DNA from: Ectocarpus siliculosus
Lineage: Eukaryota > Sar > Phaeophyceae > Ectocarpales > Ectocarpaceae
Reading direction: 5' to 3'
DNA: 64,000 bases
Assembly (NCBI GenBank): GCA_000310025.1
Contig: FN649747.1
Coordinates: 600,025-664,024 of the forward strand
Both the position numbers and the translations under genes were made by a program. Within the stretch, counting starts at the first letter, position 1. Each line of letters opens with the position of its first letter. Below, piece after piece: positions 12,006 to 23,771 of the stretch. The notes below the pieces were generated by a model. It saw only the letters and a list, made by a program, of their open reading frames with translations, was not told the origin of the DNA and searched no databases.

Positions 12006-15000
12006 ATGTCTTCCGCGGCCGGGGCAACTAGGACCTCCCCCACTAAGCAAGGGAACGGCAACGGGAGCAAGCGCCCTCACGAGGAACAACCGCTAGACAC
12101 GCCAGCCGACGGACCAGGAACCGGCCCTCCGGCATCTAAGACTTCCAAGCCAAACTCGAGCGAAGACAAGAAGAAGGATGAGGTGCAGCCAACACCGGCA
12201 TCAGGTGGAGGAGTGGTTGTTCCCGTCACGGCCGAGGGCGCGCAACCCACGGACTCGGAGCGGGTAGAGGCGGAGTGTCTGCGGTCGTTGGGCCTGGCTG
12301 TTGGCACCCGGCTGGAAGTGATGTGGCTGTTGGAGGACGACGACAAGAGCGTCGAGAAGGTAAGGTTTTCGCCGATCTTCACGTACAGCATTTGTTGGTT
12401 GTTTTTGGCGGTGTGCTTCTCAAGTCAGGATTCATTTTCTTGAAATTGGTGAGAGTCTACCAGTGCTATCCCAGGTGACGCAAGGTACCGCACCCCCTGG
12501 ACCATTTTTCGAAGCTCGATTGCTCCACACCATACAGAGCGGCGGTGCTGAAAATGGTGGTATCTTCGAGGGCTTCCCAAAAACGTGTCGTTTGATGTGT
12601 ACATCCTCTTTGCCGTGGAGTAATCGAGCTTTGGAGATCGGTCCAGTGGGCGTGACTTGTTATGTCACCTACAGGTACTCTTGCGCGAGGGAGGCGCGAC
12701 GATAAACCGACCGACGACGCCCCGCGGGAAATGGGTCGAATGCATAGAAAAAGGACGATGCAAGCAGACATCAAGGTGGCTGTGAGGCAGGCCAGGACAA
12801 CTAGTATCATCACGGGCGGAAAATTCATCAAGCGTTTCTGTGTCCTAAGCCCACGAGTCTAGCACTTGTTGCAGAATGGCCAAAGGTTTGGCCGTTTCGT
12901 GATCCCTACCCCTACCACCCCCGCGGCCGCCTCCACCGCGGCCGTACTGGCCCAAAGTGCCGTACTGGCCCGATCCCCGGCCTCCAACTCCGTGGGAACC
13001 ATGAGGCCCTCTGCCGCTATTTATTATAAGGCCCAGACACCCGGGGGCTGCCCGATGGTCGGTGGCTGGGGATGCATGAAGCCGGGGATTCGAACCCCGG
13101 CAAGGGCGATAGCCCGACAGGTGTACCCCCCCCCCTACGCCCCTTGGAAAGCGTGCGCCAGCGCCACGGGTTGAAGACCGACTCCACGCTGAGGGGCCAT
13201 GTTTGGTTGGAATCACTGACGTCTTGAAAAAGGACAGATCGTCATGACGAGAGATCGTCATGACGCTCTCTCCCTATTGGAGGAGGCACTGGGTCTGACG
13301 AGACATTGGCCCTCAGCGTGGAACCGGTCTTGAACCGGTGGCGCTGGCGCCCGCTTCCAAGGGGCGTGGGGGGTTGAGCCCTGCATGTGGAGAAAACTAT
13401 CGTCAACTTTTTGTAATCGATTGAAGCTCCGTGCTCACAAGCCTCGAGGAGTCGTTCCGTCAACCGCAACACACCAGTAGCCGCAACAAGATCGGCAGAC
13501 GTTATGGGCTGCTACCACATGTTTTGGGCCCTTTTGCGCCTTTCCTATCCACTTCCTCTCTCGTTCGTCTGTTTGGGTCTACCGACTACCCCCACAACCA
13601 AAAGCGTCTCGTGTGTACTATTTTAATGCAATTCTCGGTCCGCACTGCTGTGTTTTTGTTGGTATGGGCAGTGGTGGGGCTGTTCGGTGGCCGGAGCCAA
13701 GACGGGAGAGCGGGACGAAGAGGAGGGCCGGCCGGTGTTCACGCTGCACTACGATGCCTACGAGGCGTTCGAGGAGGCAGACCACGACGTGTGCTTCGTG
13801 GACAGGTAGTTAACCAACCGCTCGCTGGTCCCCTTCCCGCCCAGTGCGCCAGGTGTATTTCTTCGTGTGTATCGCGAATCGTTTCTGCCTGCAGTTTGTT
13901 GACATTGGGTTTTCTCTTGATTTGTCGTTCGCTGGTTCCCCTTCCCACCAGTGCGCCTGGCGTGTTTTCGCCGCATGTGTATCGCGAATCTTTTCTGTCT
14001 GCAGTTTTTGGACATTGGGTTTTCTCGCTAAGTGTTGCGGGATTCGTTATTTTCTGTCTGCAGTTTTTTTCACATTTTAGTTGCCATCCATGTGTATTGC
14101 TCTACACTACATAGTGACGCTGCCAACGAACACTATGGCTTGGCTTTGTACGCCACTCTTTTTTATCAGGTATCGCCTTGTGCACCTTGAGGACGGGGCG
14201 GAGATGACGTGGAAGCGAGAAGGAGAGGAGGTCGATAGGGAGGCGGTGCTGGCTTCCCTCGCTGACGAAGACGTGAACCTCCAGGAGGTAAACAAACAAC
14301 ACGTGCCCGCCGGTGTTTTATTCTTTAGAATAGAAGACTGAGGGTTGGTAGGTGGGACGGGGGCTGCCTCGACGATTTTGTTTGTGTTACTTATATCGTG
14401 AGCAGAAGTGAGATCGTAGTACAACGTTACAGTAGCCTTACGGCGTTGCCACCATGACGCGCTCCCGGACGCCTGTTGAGAAAACAGCCGGTGTCACGAG
14501 GTCAACTCTTCAGTAGAGCCCGACCGCAGCGGACTGCTGCACTGATTTCAGTATTCTCTCTCTCAAGGTTTAATCTTCTGGGTTTTCCCGTGTGTGCGGC
14601 AAGCGTCGACTGAGATGTGCCGCATGATATATCTCGGCACCGTGTAGGCAACTGATTGTCCTCTCCGTCTCTGCGTCGTGTCCGTGTGTCTATCACCCCA
14701 TTCCACAGGTGATGGCGGCGCAGGAGGAGGAAGACGCGAACGAGGGCGCAGAGAGCGTAGAGACCCGGAGCATGAAGGCCATAGCACAGTTGCCCCCGCA
14801 CCAGCAGGTACGCGCTCATCCACACCTCCCCGTTTCATCAGTTAAAACTGCTGTTGTGGGAAAACGTTTGCGTTCGAGCCTTCACAGTAGTGCCCACGAG
14901 GGGCCTCACCTGTGTTTTGGTGTGTCGGTTGTCGTGTTTTGTTCCAGCGATGAGATTGCCGTGCGTAAGTTTTAGTCGGTAAATGATTTTTTAAGCCATG

Positions 15001-15493
15001 GCCGTATCTTGTTTCGTACATGTGGTGTCCGAGAATGCTTGCAGCACCAGGCGTGGGGGGTTGCTTGGGGGCGGTGGTTTAGGGCTTAAGAGCGTTGTAC
15101 CTCAACTGGAGAAATTCGTTTCGCGTAACATCCCACCTAAGCACCCCACACAGGCAACCCCCGTGGCCCGTTTCCCGCAGAGTTTATTGGCACATGAACA
15201 CGGTCCGCCCAAGCGCCCCCTGCTGTGGGAGAAGCTGTTGTTTCGTAGAACGCGGAAGAACTAAGGCTGCCTTTTCCCCGATGTACGCCATGATGCTCGT
15301 GCATCGCAAACCTTGATCGGCGGAAACCCAGGCGGCAATGATGGCAGGTTACCGACGAATGGCCGACGTCATCAAGAAGCATCTGCGGGCGAAGATAACG
15401 CAGACCGGCGGAGAGACGGTGGTGTCCGAGGCGGACGTGGAGAACATGTTTCGTGACGTTCGGGGCAGTGGCGGAAGTAGCGGCTTCTTCTGA
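12006..15493 (+). CDS. conserved-looking protein with Tudor/agenet-like core
   Basis: Five exons with consistent phases: 12006-12359, 13672-13805, 14170-14287, 14709-14807 and 15332-15493, giving 288 residues. The first ~85 residues are disordered (Gly/Ser/Pro/Lys-rich). Residues ~95-200 form a compact region: VGTRLEVMWLLEDDD, WWG, a Y-x-A-x-E segment, and YRLVHLEDGAEMTWKREGEE. The pattern G-x-x-(V/L)-E-V...WW...Y...(V/L)-x-L-E-D is what one expects of a Tudor/agenet-type barrel that binds methylated or charged peptides. This is inferred from pattern, not from a database match. After an acidic linker the C-terminus is a helical basic segment (GYRRMADVIKKHLRAK). The alternative acceptor at 15348 in the last intron gives an early stop, so 15332 was chosen. 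Intron 1 (1.3 kb) carries a MITE and a foldback element; intron 2 carries a tandem duplication. Confidence 0.68.
12474..12669. mobile_element. MITE with ~50-bp terminal inverted repeats, copy 1
   Basis: The 196-base element starts GGTGACGCAAGGTACC and ends with its degenerate inverted complement (...TATGTCACC). The inverted repeats extend about 50 bases, including CTGGACC and AAGCTCGATT in the left arm and their complements in the right. The right flank is TA and the left is CA, compatible with a TA target site as in Tc1/mariner-type elements. It has no coding capacity. A second copy lies at 52408-52611. Both are in the first intron of a + strand gene, about 60-115 bases after the donor. Confidence 0.8.
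13081..13372. repeat. foldback repeat with tRNA-T-arm-like hairpin
   Basis: Two arms of about 70 bases (about 13131-13201 and 13302-13371) are inverted complements at roughly 85-90% identity; both include ACGCCCCTTGGAA, GCGCCAGCGCCAC and TCCACGCTGA. The centre holds a direct duplication of the palindromic GATCGTCATGACGA (13238-13264). Just left of the left arm, 13081-13101 is a perfect hairpin whose minus-strand loop TTCGAAT and 7-bp stem look like a tRNA T-arm. No complete tRNA can be folded around it, so it may be a tRNA-derived fragment. It lies inside intron 1 of the Tudor-like gene. Confidence 0.65.
13819..14030 (+). repeat. tandem duplication, ~107-bp unit, two copies
   Basis: Unit 1 begins CGCTCGCTGG at 13819 and unit 2 begins CGTTCGCTGG at 13926. 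Both run through GTGTATCGCGAATC, CTGCAGTTT and GACATTGGGTTTTC. They differ by about 15%, so the duplication is not recent. It lies inside intron 2 of the Tudor-like gene and reads through a C/T-rich, acceptor-like stretch (CTGCAG) in each unit. Confidence 0.85.
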
Positions 15494-18400
15494 TCGACGA
15501 TCCACCCAGCGGGCGGCAGCGGTAGTGCGGGGGGGTATTGTGGGGGGGTGGGCGGTGCTGTGCGGCGGCGTTTGGTTGTGTGCACTGCGGCCGTTGAGCT
15601 GGGGGATTTTAAACATCTTGCCGGGAGGGTGTGGCTGTGGTGGTGTATGAATGCAGCAGCTGCTGCGGTGGCCAGCGATGCAGACGCTGTACCTTCTGGG
15701 ATGGACTTGTTCGGTGGCGGTGACAGCCATAGCGGTGACAACAACGTCACTCTGGAAGCATGCGTTGGAGAGCTTCCTTTGCATTCCCAAGATGCTCGGG
15801 CACACGTGCTGTGTGTATCGTGATGGGTAGGGAGCTTGGATACGCCATGTTCGATGTTTTTTTCAAGTATTTCACTTCATACTCCGTAATATTGTAGGTA
15901 GATGCTTTTTGTGTTGAAACTTGCCGTTGCCCTGAACACGACGATTTTTGTTCGTATGTAATGTTTTGAAGTACTGCGTGCTGTGAGGATGAACATAGAA
16001 AAATGCACGGCGGTTGATGCTGCGTTGATTGCTCGCAGGTGCTAGAGGGTCTGTTGTTTCGTACCGCTTTGGAGGCTAGGTACAAGACGCGGTGGTAGCC
16101 GAGGCTGTGAGCAAGCCAGGTTGCGCTTTTGTCACATTGAAAGCGGAAAATGCGTAAATAAATGTCTATCAGCTAGTTCAGTATGATGCGTAAAGCTGTG
16201 CCAAAGCTGCTCGCGGGAAGTGATGGGTTTTGAACCGAGGAATAAAGCAATTTGGGGATGTGGGGACGAACGGATGTGATGGGAGAACATTGGTTTTGGC
16301 TTGGCCCAAATCTTTCCATGGGCGCGAATACACTTGTGCACAACCAGTGGTGATGCTCATGCGAACGTGTGTACCCACGCGCCATACAGAGCCAGCTCCC
16401 GTTCCGGCTGCTGACGTCTTCACCGGCGTTAAAATTTCGACGAACATGGTCTAACAACTGCCTTCCCTGGACGCGCGCTGGGGGGTGCTGTCCCGCGCAA
16501 CTGGGTCGATACGTGTGTGCGATCCTACTTACTACCAACCTCGGAAGTGTGCATAGGCCGACACGACACCCCCGCCCGTCGACATCTCAGCCCACTTGCC
16601 ACCGGCTACTGCGTAGCTGCGCTGGTCCCACGCCGTCGTTGAGGAGCAAGCCGGGACAAACAGGTTTTTGGAGGACCATCGGCCCTCCCTCCCTGTGGGT
16701 TGGCCACTTTTTTTCCCTCCTGGATACATGTTCGACAAATTAATTTGTTCAAGCCTACGGCTCGCGAGGCCGCGAGCCGAGGCTGCGACCTGCGGTTCAA
16801 ATTGTCCGCGAAATACGTGCGCTCGCAGGAATGTGTGGGAGCCCGAGAGCAGCGAAGATGCGCAAGATCATGAGGTATAGATTTCCCAAAAGATTCGGAC
16901 GCCCGCATGATCGACGGAGCCGCCATCGGCAGGAGCCCCGTGATATCATCATGGCACGGATACAATCCAGCCTCCTCACAGCAGCAGTGTTTACAGGCTG
17001 TACAGACCAGCCTACCGACTACAGACGGGGACAGGGAGCGGCGGCGAAGGTGAGTCATGGCAGGGCTACGTCGATTCCATGCTGTAAACGACGTTTGCAG
17101 TGCCGACTTATGTTTGTTGTGGCGCCACGACGGCGTGCGCAAGCGGCAAAGTGGCTGACTTTGCTGCTGTATGACCTAAAAATGGCAACGGGAACCGCGC
17201 TTACACTGCAAAGTCGCGGTCCGTGGGCGTCGTTATATCGCTCACCCTCAGCCTGAGTAGCTCTACTGCCGCTCTAGCACACCGGCCGCATCATGTATTG
17301 TTGTGCTCATTCCTAGTGAAGGCTGCCAGCCGCAACCGGTGGTGTCGAGCGGCGTTGTTTCGACACCAATCATGGGAAGGAGCCAGACGGAAGTGTAGTT
17401 TGCGCTCTGACTCGGCAGCTCGCAGGATATGTTCTTTTTTCGACATGTAGGTGAATGAAGCGTACGGTACTCAAGCTGTCGAAGGCGAATTCCCCGGGTT
17501 AAGAAGGCCGCGTAGTGTTTGCGAAATGTTTTTCACTCGATGCGTTGATGCAATGATGCGTTCGCCATCGGCATGTCGGCATCGGAAAAGTAAATCAGTA
17601 AATCAGCAGTACCGCCGGAGTTGTGCCGCTCCTTTGCATTAGGCCGCGCAAAGCCTGAAAAGTAAAAAGTAGCGGTGCTGTGTACCTGCTTGCAGCTGGG
17701 ACTCGCGGCATGCCGCTAGCTGTTGCCAACATGCTGCTGCTATAAGGGGAGGAAATACTGATCTGTTGAAGCTTTGTACATCGTACATTGTTCGACTGGT
17801 CGTTGTTGCTGTTACAGCAGTAGGGGTCCCTCCCTGTTTAGTGCCGGTTGAATATTGCCGGTGCCCGGTGTAGTGCCGTTGTTTTCGGTATAGTGCCGGT
17901 GCCCGGTGTACGTAGTGCCGGTGTTTTCGGCGGGCACACACTGAAATTCCCCACTCATTCTCATTTGTTTGAATAGGGCCTGTCCGGTATACAATAGTAC
18001 TGCCGGTGAATTTTCTCGGCAAAGAACCGGCACTAAACAGGGACCTCTACTGTACAGCAGTACAGCAGTACAACCTTCGGTGGAGCAGATGAATGCGGCC
18101 TGGACCGATGTCCTGCCAGGATACCGGGCCCGCATCTACAGTAAGACATTTTCGGTTTCAGAGAGTTCTCAGTCAGATTTGGAGCTGCAGATGTGCGCGA
18201 CTAACGTTAAATATTTACTTGAGAGTTGAGACACACCCAGCGGTGGATCCTATCGAGTATCACTATTTTGGCATACCGTATGTGTGCTTGTCTCAACGGC
18301 GGCAATTTGTAAAACCCCCTGGCCCAAAATTTACGTTTCTTCACTGCGGCCCCCATCTGTATATATCCATTTGGTGCCACCTCCGGGGGACTTTCACACG

Positions 18401-18640
18401 CGAACAGCTTGCCAAGGCCGCTGCAGGCGCTGCTGCTGTGAACATATTTTGTTTTGCGCCCGTCATTAACCGACCATGCCATCATCCACTGCCGCACTCC
18501 AACGACCACGAGCGACGCAATTGGACCCCAACTCCCGCAACACCGCAGCGCTGGGGCATCCGTTCCTCCCGTTACGCCGTCCTCCGTAACGGCTCTTGGC
18601 CCCTCTCTCTGTTTGTCGCGCCACTTTCCGCTCGTTCAGC
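15494..18640. other. intergenic, one MITE, no gene recognised
   Basis: Apart from the MITE at 17818-18052 no element or gene was recognised. Open frames here are short and lack domains or plausible exon chains. The last ~150 bases upstream of 18641 are pyrimidine-rich (CCTCTCTCTGTTTG and similar), as expected of the DHCR7 5' leader. No TATA box is obvious. Confidence 0.5.
17818..18052. mobile_element. 235-bp MITE with TACAG target duplication
   Basis: The left end CAGTAGGGGTCCCTCCCTG and the right end (complement CAGTAGAGGTCCCTG) form inverted repeats of about 30 bases reaching TTTAGTGCCGGTT in both. The element is flanked by TACAG on each side (17813-17817 and 18053-18057), a plausible 5-bp target-site duplication. 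The inside is built from GTGCCGGTGCCCGGTGTA and TGTTTTCGG repeats in tandem. There is no coding capacity, so it would depend on an autonomous partner. It sits about 590 bases upstream of the DHCR7 start codon. Confidence 0.75.
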
Positions 18641-21600
18641 ATGGCGCTAAGAACATCCACGAAGCAGGCCTCCGACGCGATGGACATTCGGGAGGCGGTG
18701 AAGGCCTCCGTCGCGGCGGAGAGCAAGGACAGCAAGCTGTGGGGCTTCGTGCCCAACTGGTTCCGCACCACGGTCGGCCCCCTGTTCCTCATCCTCGTCC
18801 CGCCCTTCTTCGTGGTGTTCTGGTGGCACCTCCTCGTGAGCCACAGCGGGAGCTGGGTCTCCCTCTGGGGGGACCTGAAAGCGGCGGGGCCGGAGTACGT
18901 GCTCGACGTCGTGCCGAGCCCTGTGGACCCGGCCGCGTGGAAGTACATCCTCGGATTCGGGTGAGAACCTTTTTTTTGTTTTGGTTGGCGCACATACAGC
19001 AGTTTTTAGCGCCCGCGCTTAAGAACCTCTAGTTTCGGCCGAGGCTTGGGTTCTTGATCCCTACAGCAGTAGTGTTGTGCTATGAGTAGCCGTTACACCG
19101 GTTTTTGTGTAAGAGGTTCTTAACCGAGCTCACAAACGGCGCTCAAGTTCTAAGATTTTGAGATTTTGGAGGCTATATCAACTTCTTAAACTGCCCAGTT
19201 CCTAAGCGCAGGCGCTTACTGTATGTTGGGAAAAAGGGCGCAGGATTAGAGGAGTCAGCTGGAAGATGGTCATGTGCCCGATACTTGTCTCGTGCAGTCT
19301 CTTTCGTCGATCTTAAAAACAACGTGATGGACAATGTTCTCTTGTAGCCGGTACTGGCGCCCTGTGCTCTCCTTGATCGGTCGGGATCGAATTCGTGAAT
19401 CCATCCATTGCCTCGCCTATCGTGCAAGAGGAGAGAAGCAACGGTGGCCTCATATGTATACACGGTCGGGTTGTGTCTGTCGTTTTTGTCCCTAGCCCAC
19501 AGCTGTCGGCCGTGTTGTGCGTATTTTTGTATGGGCGTCGCCTCTGCTTGTTGATTGTAGGGTAGGTGCCACCCTGTTCTGTCTACTCATTTATCTCTTG
19601 TCTTTGCCTTCCGCGTGTTTTCTTCTCTTCGGCGTCTGCATTCGCTCCCCTCCCGCCCTCTCCCTAACCTCCCTTATCTGCTCTGCCACCCTCCTGAATG
19701 GTGTGTTTGATCTTCAAGCTACGCGCTTCTTTCGCATGCCTCTCTCGGCCGTCCGCTCAACTTAATCGCTGACTTACCTACGCACGATTTTTCCATCCAC
19801 AAAGTGTAGTCGCATCTACCTCCCTCCGCCCGATGGCTCTCTCACTCAGCGCCACGCACTTGACACTTTTTTCTTCATTTTATATGTTCTTGACAGGGTC
19901 TTCGAGATCTTGCTCATGGTCGGTCTCCCCGGCAAGGCCTTCCGCGCCAACCCCACCGCCACCGGACACATCCCCGTGTACAAGGCGAACGGCATGCTCT
20001 CCTACCTCGTGACGCTCGCGACGCTCTGCGCCCTCGTCGCCACCGACAGGTGTTCGAAGAAGTGTTCGAAGAAGCTTCTTCCCCGTGGCGCGTCGCGGCG
20101 TCGAGAATAATTATAGACCGTCTTTGTTGCCGCAGCAGCAGTGTCGTGAGAAATTGACGAGCAGTTTTATTGCACAATGGGATGACATGGGTATGGAGAC
20201 AGACTCGTGCGGTGCGTTCCGTTGTGTTGGATCTTGATCTTGTCCGGCACTTGTAGCATACGGGCTTGTTTTGGCTCTCGTTGATTTGATCCCGCTGTTC
20301 CGGACCATTTTTTTTTGTTTCTGCAGCTTGCGGTTGACACATGCTGCTCACATTGTTGTAGGGGTTGCTAAGCAGTGCATCTTGCATGTGTACACCAACA
20401 GAATCTGCAGGCTGCACGCCCTTTTTCAATTCCACTTGTGTTGTTTTCTCTCCTCCTTATTTCCGTTCTACGCGCATGCATTTGCATGGGCACCATCACG
20501 TTGTCAGGCTGGACCCTAAGAACGTTTACGACAAGCTCGGCGAGATCTTCACCGGACTGTCGGTGTTCTCCCTCTTCTTCGTTCTCCTCCTTACCGTCAA
20601 GGGCTTGTACTTCCCTTCCACCGACGACAGCGGCAGCAACGGCAGCTTCCTCCAGAACTACTGGTGGTGAGACGTGTTTCGTAAATGTAGCGCAGCGTTT
20701 TCTGTCGCGGGATTGATTCCCTTTGTGACGTGGTCGAGGGTGTTTTGTTTGGAGATGGAGAGTGGGTGGTGCACGCATCAGCGCTTTGCCGTTCGCTCTC
20801 CGTTGTTTTGTTTTGTCTCGACTCTTACTGTATGCCGTTTTTGTTCTGCATCGGCGTCGACGACAGCGGCAGCAGCGGCAGCCCGCCTTGCTATACGCGT
20901 AGTGCGCGCCTCTTCGAGTTTTTTTTTTCCCTTCGTCTCGTTTGCAATTGGCCCACCTCGTTTGTGGGGTGCTTCCCTCCGCTGACGACACGGAACAAGG
21001 TTTGAACATCGTCTTCCTCCATGCATTCCAGTTTTTTTTTTTTTTGTTAGAAAGTAAACATAAACGCCACAGAAAGACTACTTGTACCCGTTCGAGATGT
21101 AACCTCAGTCGAAAGGGGCGTGTTGAAGTCTTGTCAATGAGTGGAGAGTGGAAAGTGGGCTTATTTTGGGTTTGTGTAAGCCTATACCAGTTTTTTCTTT
21201 GTTGTTTGAGAGGACCACGCCCAGTGCTGCGCCCTGGCCAACCGTCCTCTTCCTTTCTGCCGCCCCCCCGATACATATCACCACCGAGTCTTTGAGAGAA
21301 TCACGTCTCGGCGCCCCTGTTCGTTAATGTTATTTTGTTTTTTGAAGGGGCACCGAGCTATACCCCCGCGTGTTCGGAGCGGACGTGAAGATGTTCACGA
21401 ACTGCCGGTTCGGGATGATGTACTGGGCCGTAGGCGCGGTGATCTACGCTTACACGCAGCAGCAGATGTACGGGAAGCTGTCGAGCAGCATGGCGGTAAG
21501 TTGGGCGGCGGCCTGGCGGTGACCGTGTCCGCCGCGGGTCTGCTCTCCATTCTACCTGGTTGCATGTAGTAAACGACGTTTCTGCGTTACACACGACGTG

Positions 21601-23771
21601 CGCGCTTGACAGGTCAGCGTCATTCTCCAGCTCACCTACATCACCAAGTTCTTCCACTGGGAGATGGGGTACATGAACAGCATGGACATCCAGCACGACC
21701 GGGCGGGCTACTACCTGTGCTGGGGCTGCCTGGTGAGAGAAACACTGCTGCTGTAGCAGCCAGGGATCAGAAAAACATGGAGCGTCGTACGAGGGAGGAG
21801 AGGACACTACTTAGCAACCAGGGATCAGAGAAGCATAAGCATCGTGCGACGGAGGAGAGGGAAAAGGGGAGGCAGGCAGGCAAAGACTAGACAGTAGCCT
21901 TCCTGAGGATATTTTTTTGTGTGTAGGGGGTGTACGCGGTTGGGGTGGGTTGGGGGGTAGGGTTAGGATAGGGATACAAAACCCCCTCCTCTCTGTTTCA
22001 AAGGATGACAATAAAATCCTCGCGAAGCCGGTCCAGACAAGAAGATTAGCGGGTGTTCGGTGGAAGTTTCATGTTCTTTGTGTGCAGCGACCCCGCCCAA
22101 CCCAACCAACCCCACATGTCAACGCAGGTCTGGGTGCCGGCCGTGTACTCCTCCCCGGGCATCTACCTGGTCAAGCACCCTATCTCCCTGGGCTGGTACG
22201 GCGCCTCTGCTATCCTGGCGCTGGGGCTGCTCTCGATCTGGGCCAACTTTGACGCCGACAGGCAACGCCACGCCTTCCGACAGGCGAGAGCCTAGCACCA
22301 CGCCTCATTTTCCCTTCTCATTCATGCTGACGGACGTGCTCATGATGTCGTTTACCTGTTTGGGGGTGCCTAGTTTGAGGTGTTGTGTGCAACGAGAGAA
22401 CCGTGGTACTGTCAACCTCTTGGTGGTGCTGAATATGCCGTGTGTTGCCCTTGTCGCTTGACCTGAGCATTGCTCCAGTTGTTTCCAAGCAGTGAGTAGT
22501 GATGGATTGTGTCTCTTCATGGTTCAATGTACGTAAGTCTCGGATGTACCTGTGTGTTTTCTTCTTTCTTCGCAAGAACAACGTCCCGTGGTTCCTAAAG
22601 AAGAGGAGAAGTCAGCATGCCCCGTGACTCACGCGTCTTGTAGACAATGCACAGGGGAAGGAGAAACACCACAACGTTGTGAGGTATTGGTCAATCGTTG
22701 GTTCCGACGACTCTACTCTAACCTCTACGTTAAGTCGTCAGTCCCCACGCGTAGACGGCTGTTATCACACCCTGTACCGTATGAAACGGAGAATGTTGCC
22801 CGTCGTGCTCGGGGACGTGGACCAGAGATACATGCTTCGAAGACGTGCTTGCTCTTGACGGCGAGGGATTGATTCGGCTTGAGCTAAACTCTAGCAACTT
22901 TCCCGGCCCGTCCCTAACAGGCCAAGGGGGACATCATCGTATGGGGCAAGCCGGCGAAATACATCACGGCGGGCTACATCAACGCCCGCGGGGAGAAGGC
23001 CTCCTCGCTCCTCCTGTGCACCGGCTGGTGGGGGGTGGCCCGCCACTTCCACTACCTCCCCGAGATCACGGGGGCGTTCTTCTGGACGGTTCCGGCGTTG
23101 TTTGAGACTCCGACGCCGTACTTCTACGTGGTCTTCCTGGTCCTGCTGCTGACGGACAGGGCGTTCAGGGACGACACTCGCTGCCGCGGAAAGTACGGCA
23201 AGCACTGGGACAAGGTAAGGGGTTGGGTGGTGTGCTTACTGCCGTGCGTGCCGTAGTCGTTTCACCATTTGTCGTCGCATCCCTGGAAAGCCCGGACGGA
23301 GCGCGCTGGGTTCTAACCCCGACCAGGCTACAGTGTCCTATCACTACAGGGGTCGTTTTTGTGGTTGCTCGTGTCGTTTTACTTCGCGTTGTTTTTCTTC
23401 GAGATGCAGCAGACGGGCGGCAGTCTTCGATTCCGCTCGCTCTTGAGTCGGTTCCTCGAGTATCGCGTATTGTTCCGGCGATGAACGAGCGAGAGAGGGA
23501 AAGCAGGCGTTAGATATGTAGGTTTCGGAACCTACATTCTGCCAGAGGCTGTTCCGAAGGTTTGGCCTTGTTCGGTGTTTCCTCTCTCTGGGCCACTTGG
23601 CGCAGGATATTATCCCTTTCACGACGCATTTTCCTTTTGTTTGTTGTCGTCGTCTGTGTGTTGCGCGTTTCCGCCGATGTTGTTGGTGCTTTTCCGTTGT
23701 CGCCCCTCTCGCTGCTTGTCTTGCAGTACTGCGCGCAGGTTCCGTACAAGATTGTGCCCGGTATTTTGTGA
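18641..23771 (+). CDS. DHCR7: 7-dehydrocholesterol reductase (sterol delta-7 reductase)
   Basis: This ER membrane enzyme reduces the C7-C8 double bond of 5,7-sterols with NADPH near the end of sterol synthesis. Eight exons join in perfect phase: 18641-18960, 19897-20049, 20508-20666, 21348-21495, 21613-21732, 22128-22283, 22921-23214 and 23727-23771, giving 464 residues, normal for the family. Diagnostic blocks in order: GTELYPRVFG and FTNCRFGMM in exon 4 (sterol reductase signature 1 region), MDIQHDRAGYYLCWGC in exon 5, VWVPAVYSSPGIYLV in exon 6, the signature LLLCTGWWGVARHFHYLPE and RDDTRCRGKYGKHWDK in exon 7, and the terminus PYKIVPGIL in exon 8. Several hydrophobic helices match the polytopic fold. 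The start is ATG at 18641; nothing in frame upstream is better. Intron 6 starts with GC (CAG|GCGAGA), a GC-AG intron. Intron 7 holds a short LINE-tail-like repeat. The gene looks intact. Confidence 0.96.
19005..19155. repeat. imperfect inverted repeat in DHCR7 intron 1
   Basis: AGCGCC...TTAAGAACCTCT on the left (about 19009-19030) pairs with AGAGGTTCTTAA...GGCGCT on the right (about 19111-19143). A TACAGCAGTAG motif lies between the arms. It may be a decayed foldback element, but no target duplication is evident. Confidence 0.4.
23246..23345 (+). repeat. short repeat related to the LINE 3' tail
   Basis: The stretch CGTGCCGTAGTCGTTT, CGCATCCCT, GGACGGAGC and GGGTTCT, ending in GACCAGGCT, aligns with 50978-51075, and its first half aligns with the 3' end of the LINE at 34294. 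There is no G-run at its left end, and there is no coding capacity. It lies in DHCR7 intron 7, so it is an intronic fossil insertion. Confidence 0.6.

Noticed and set aside
13060-13160. Possible tRNA gene on the minus strand
   Set aside because: Only the T-arm is good. No pairing 5' acceptor strand, no proper D-arm and a run of G where they should be.
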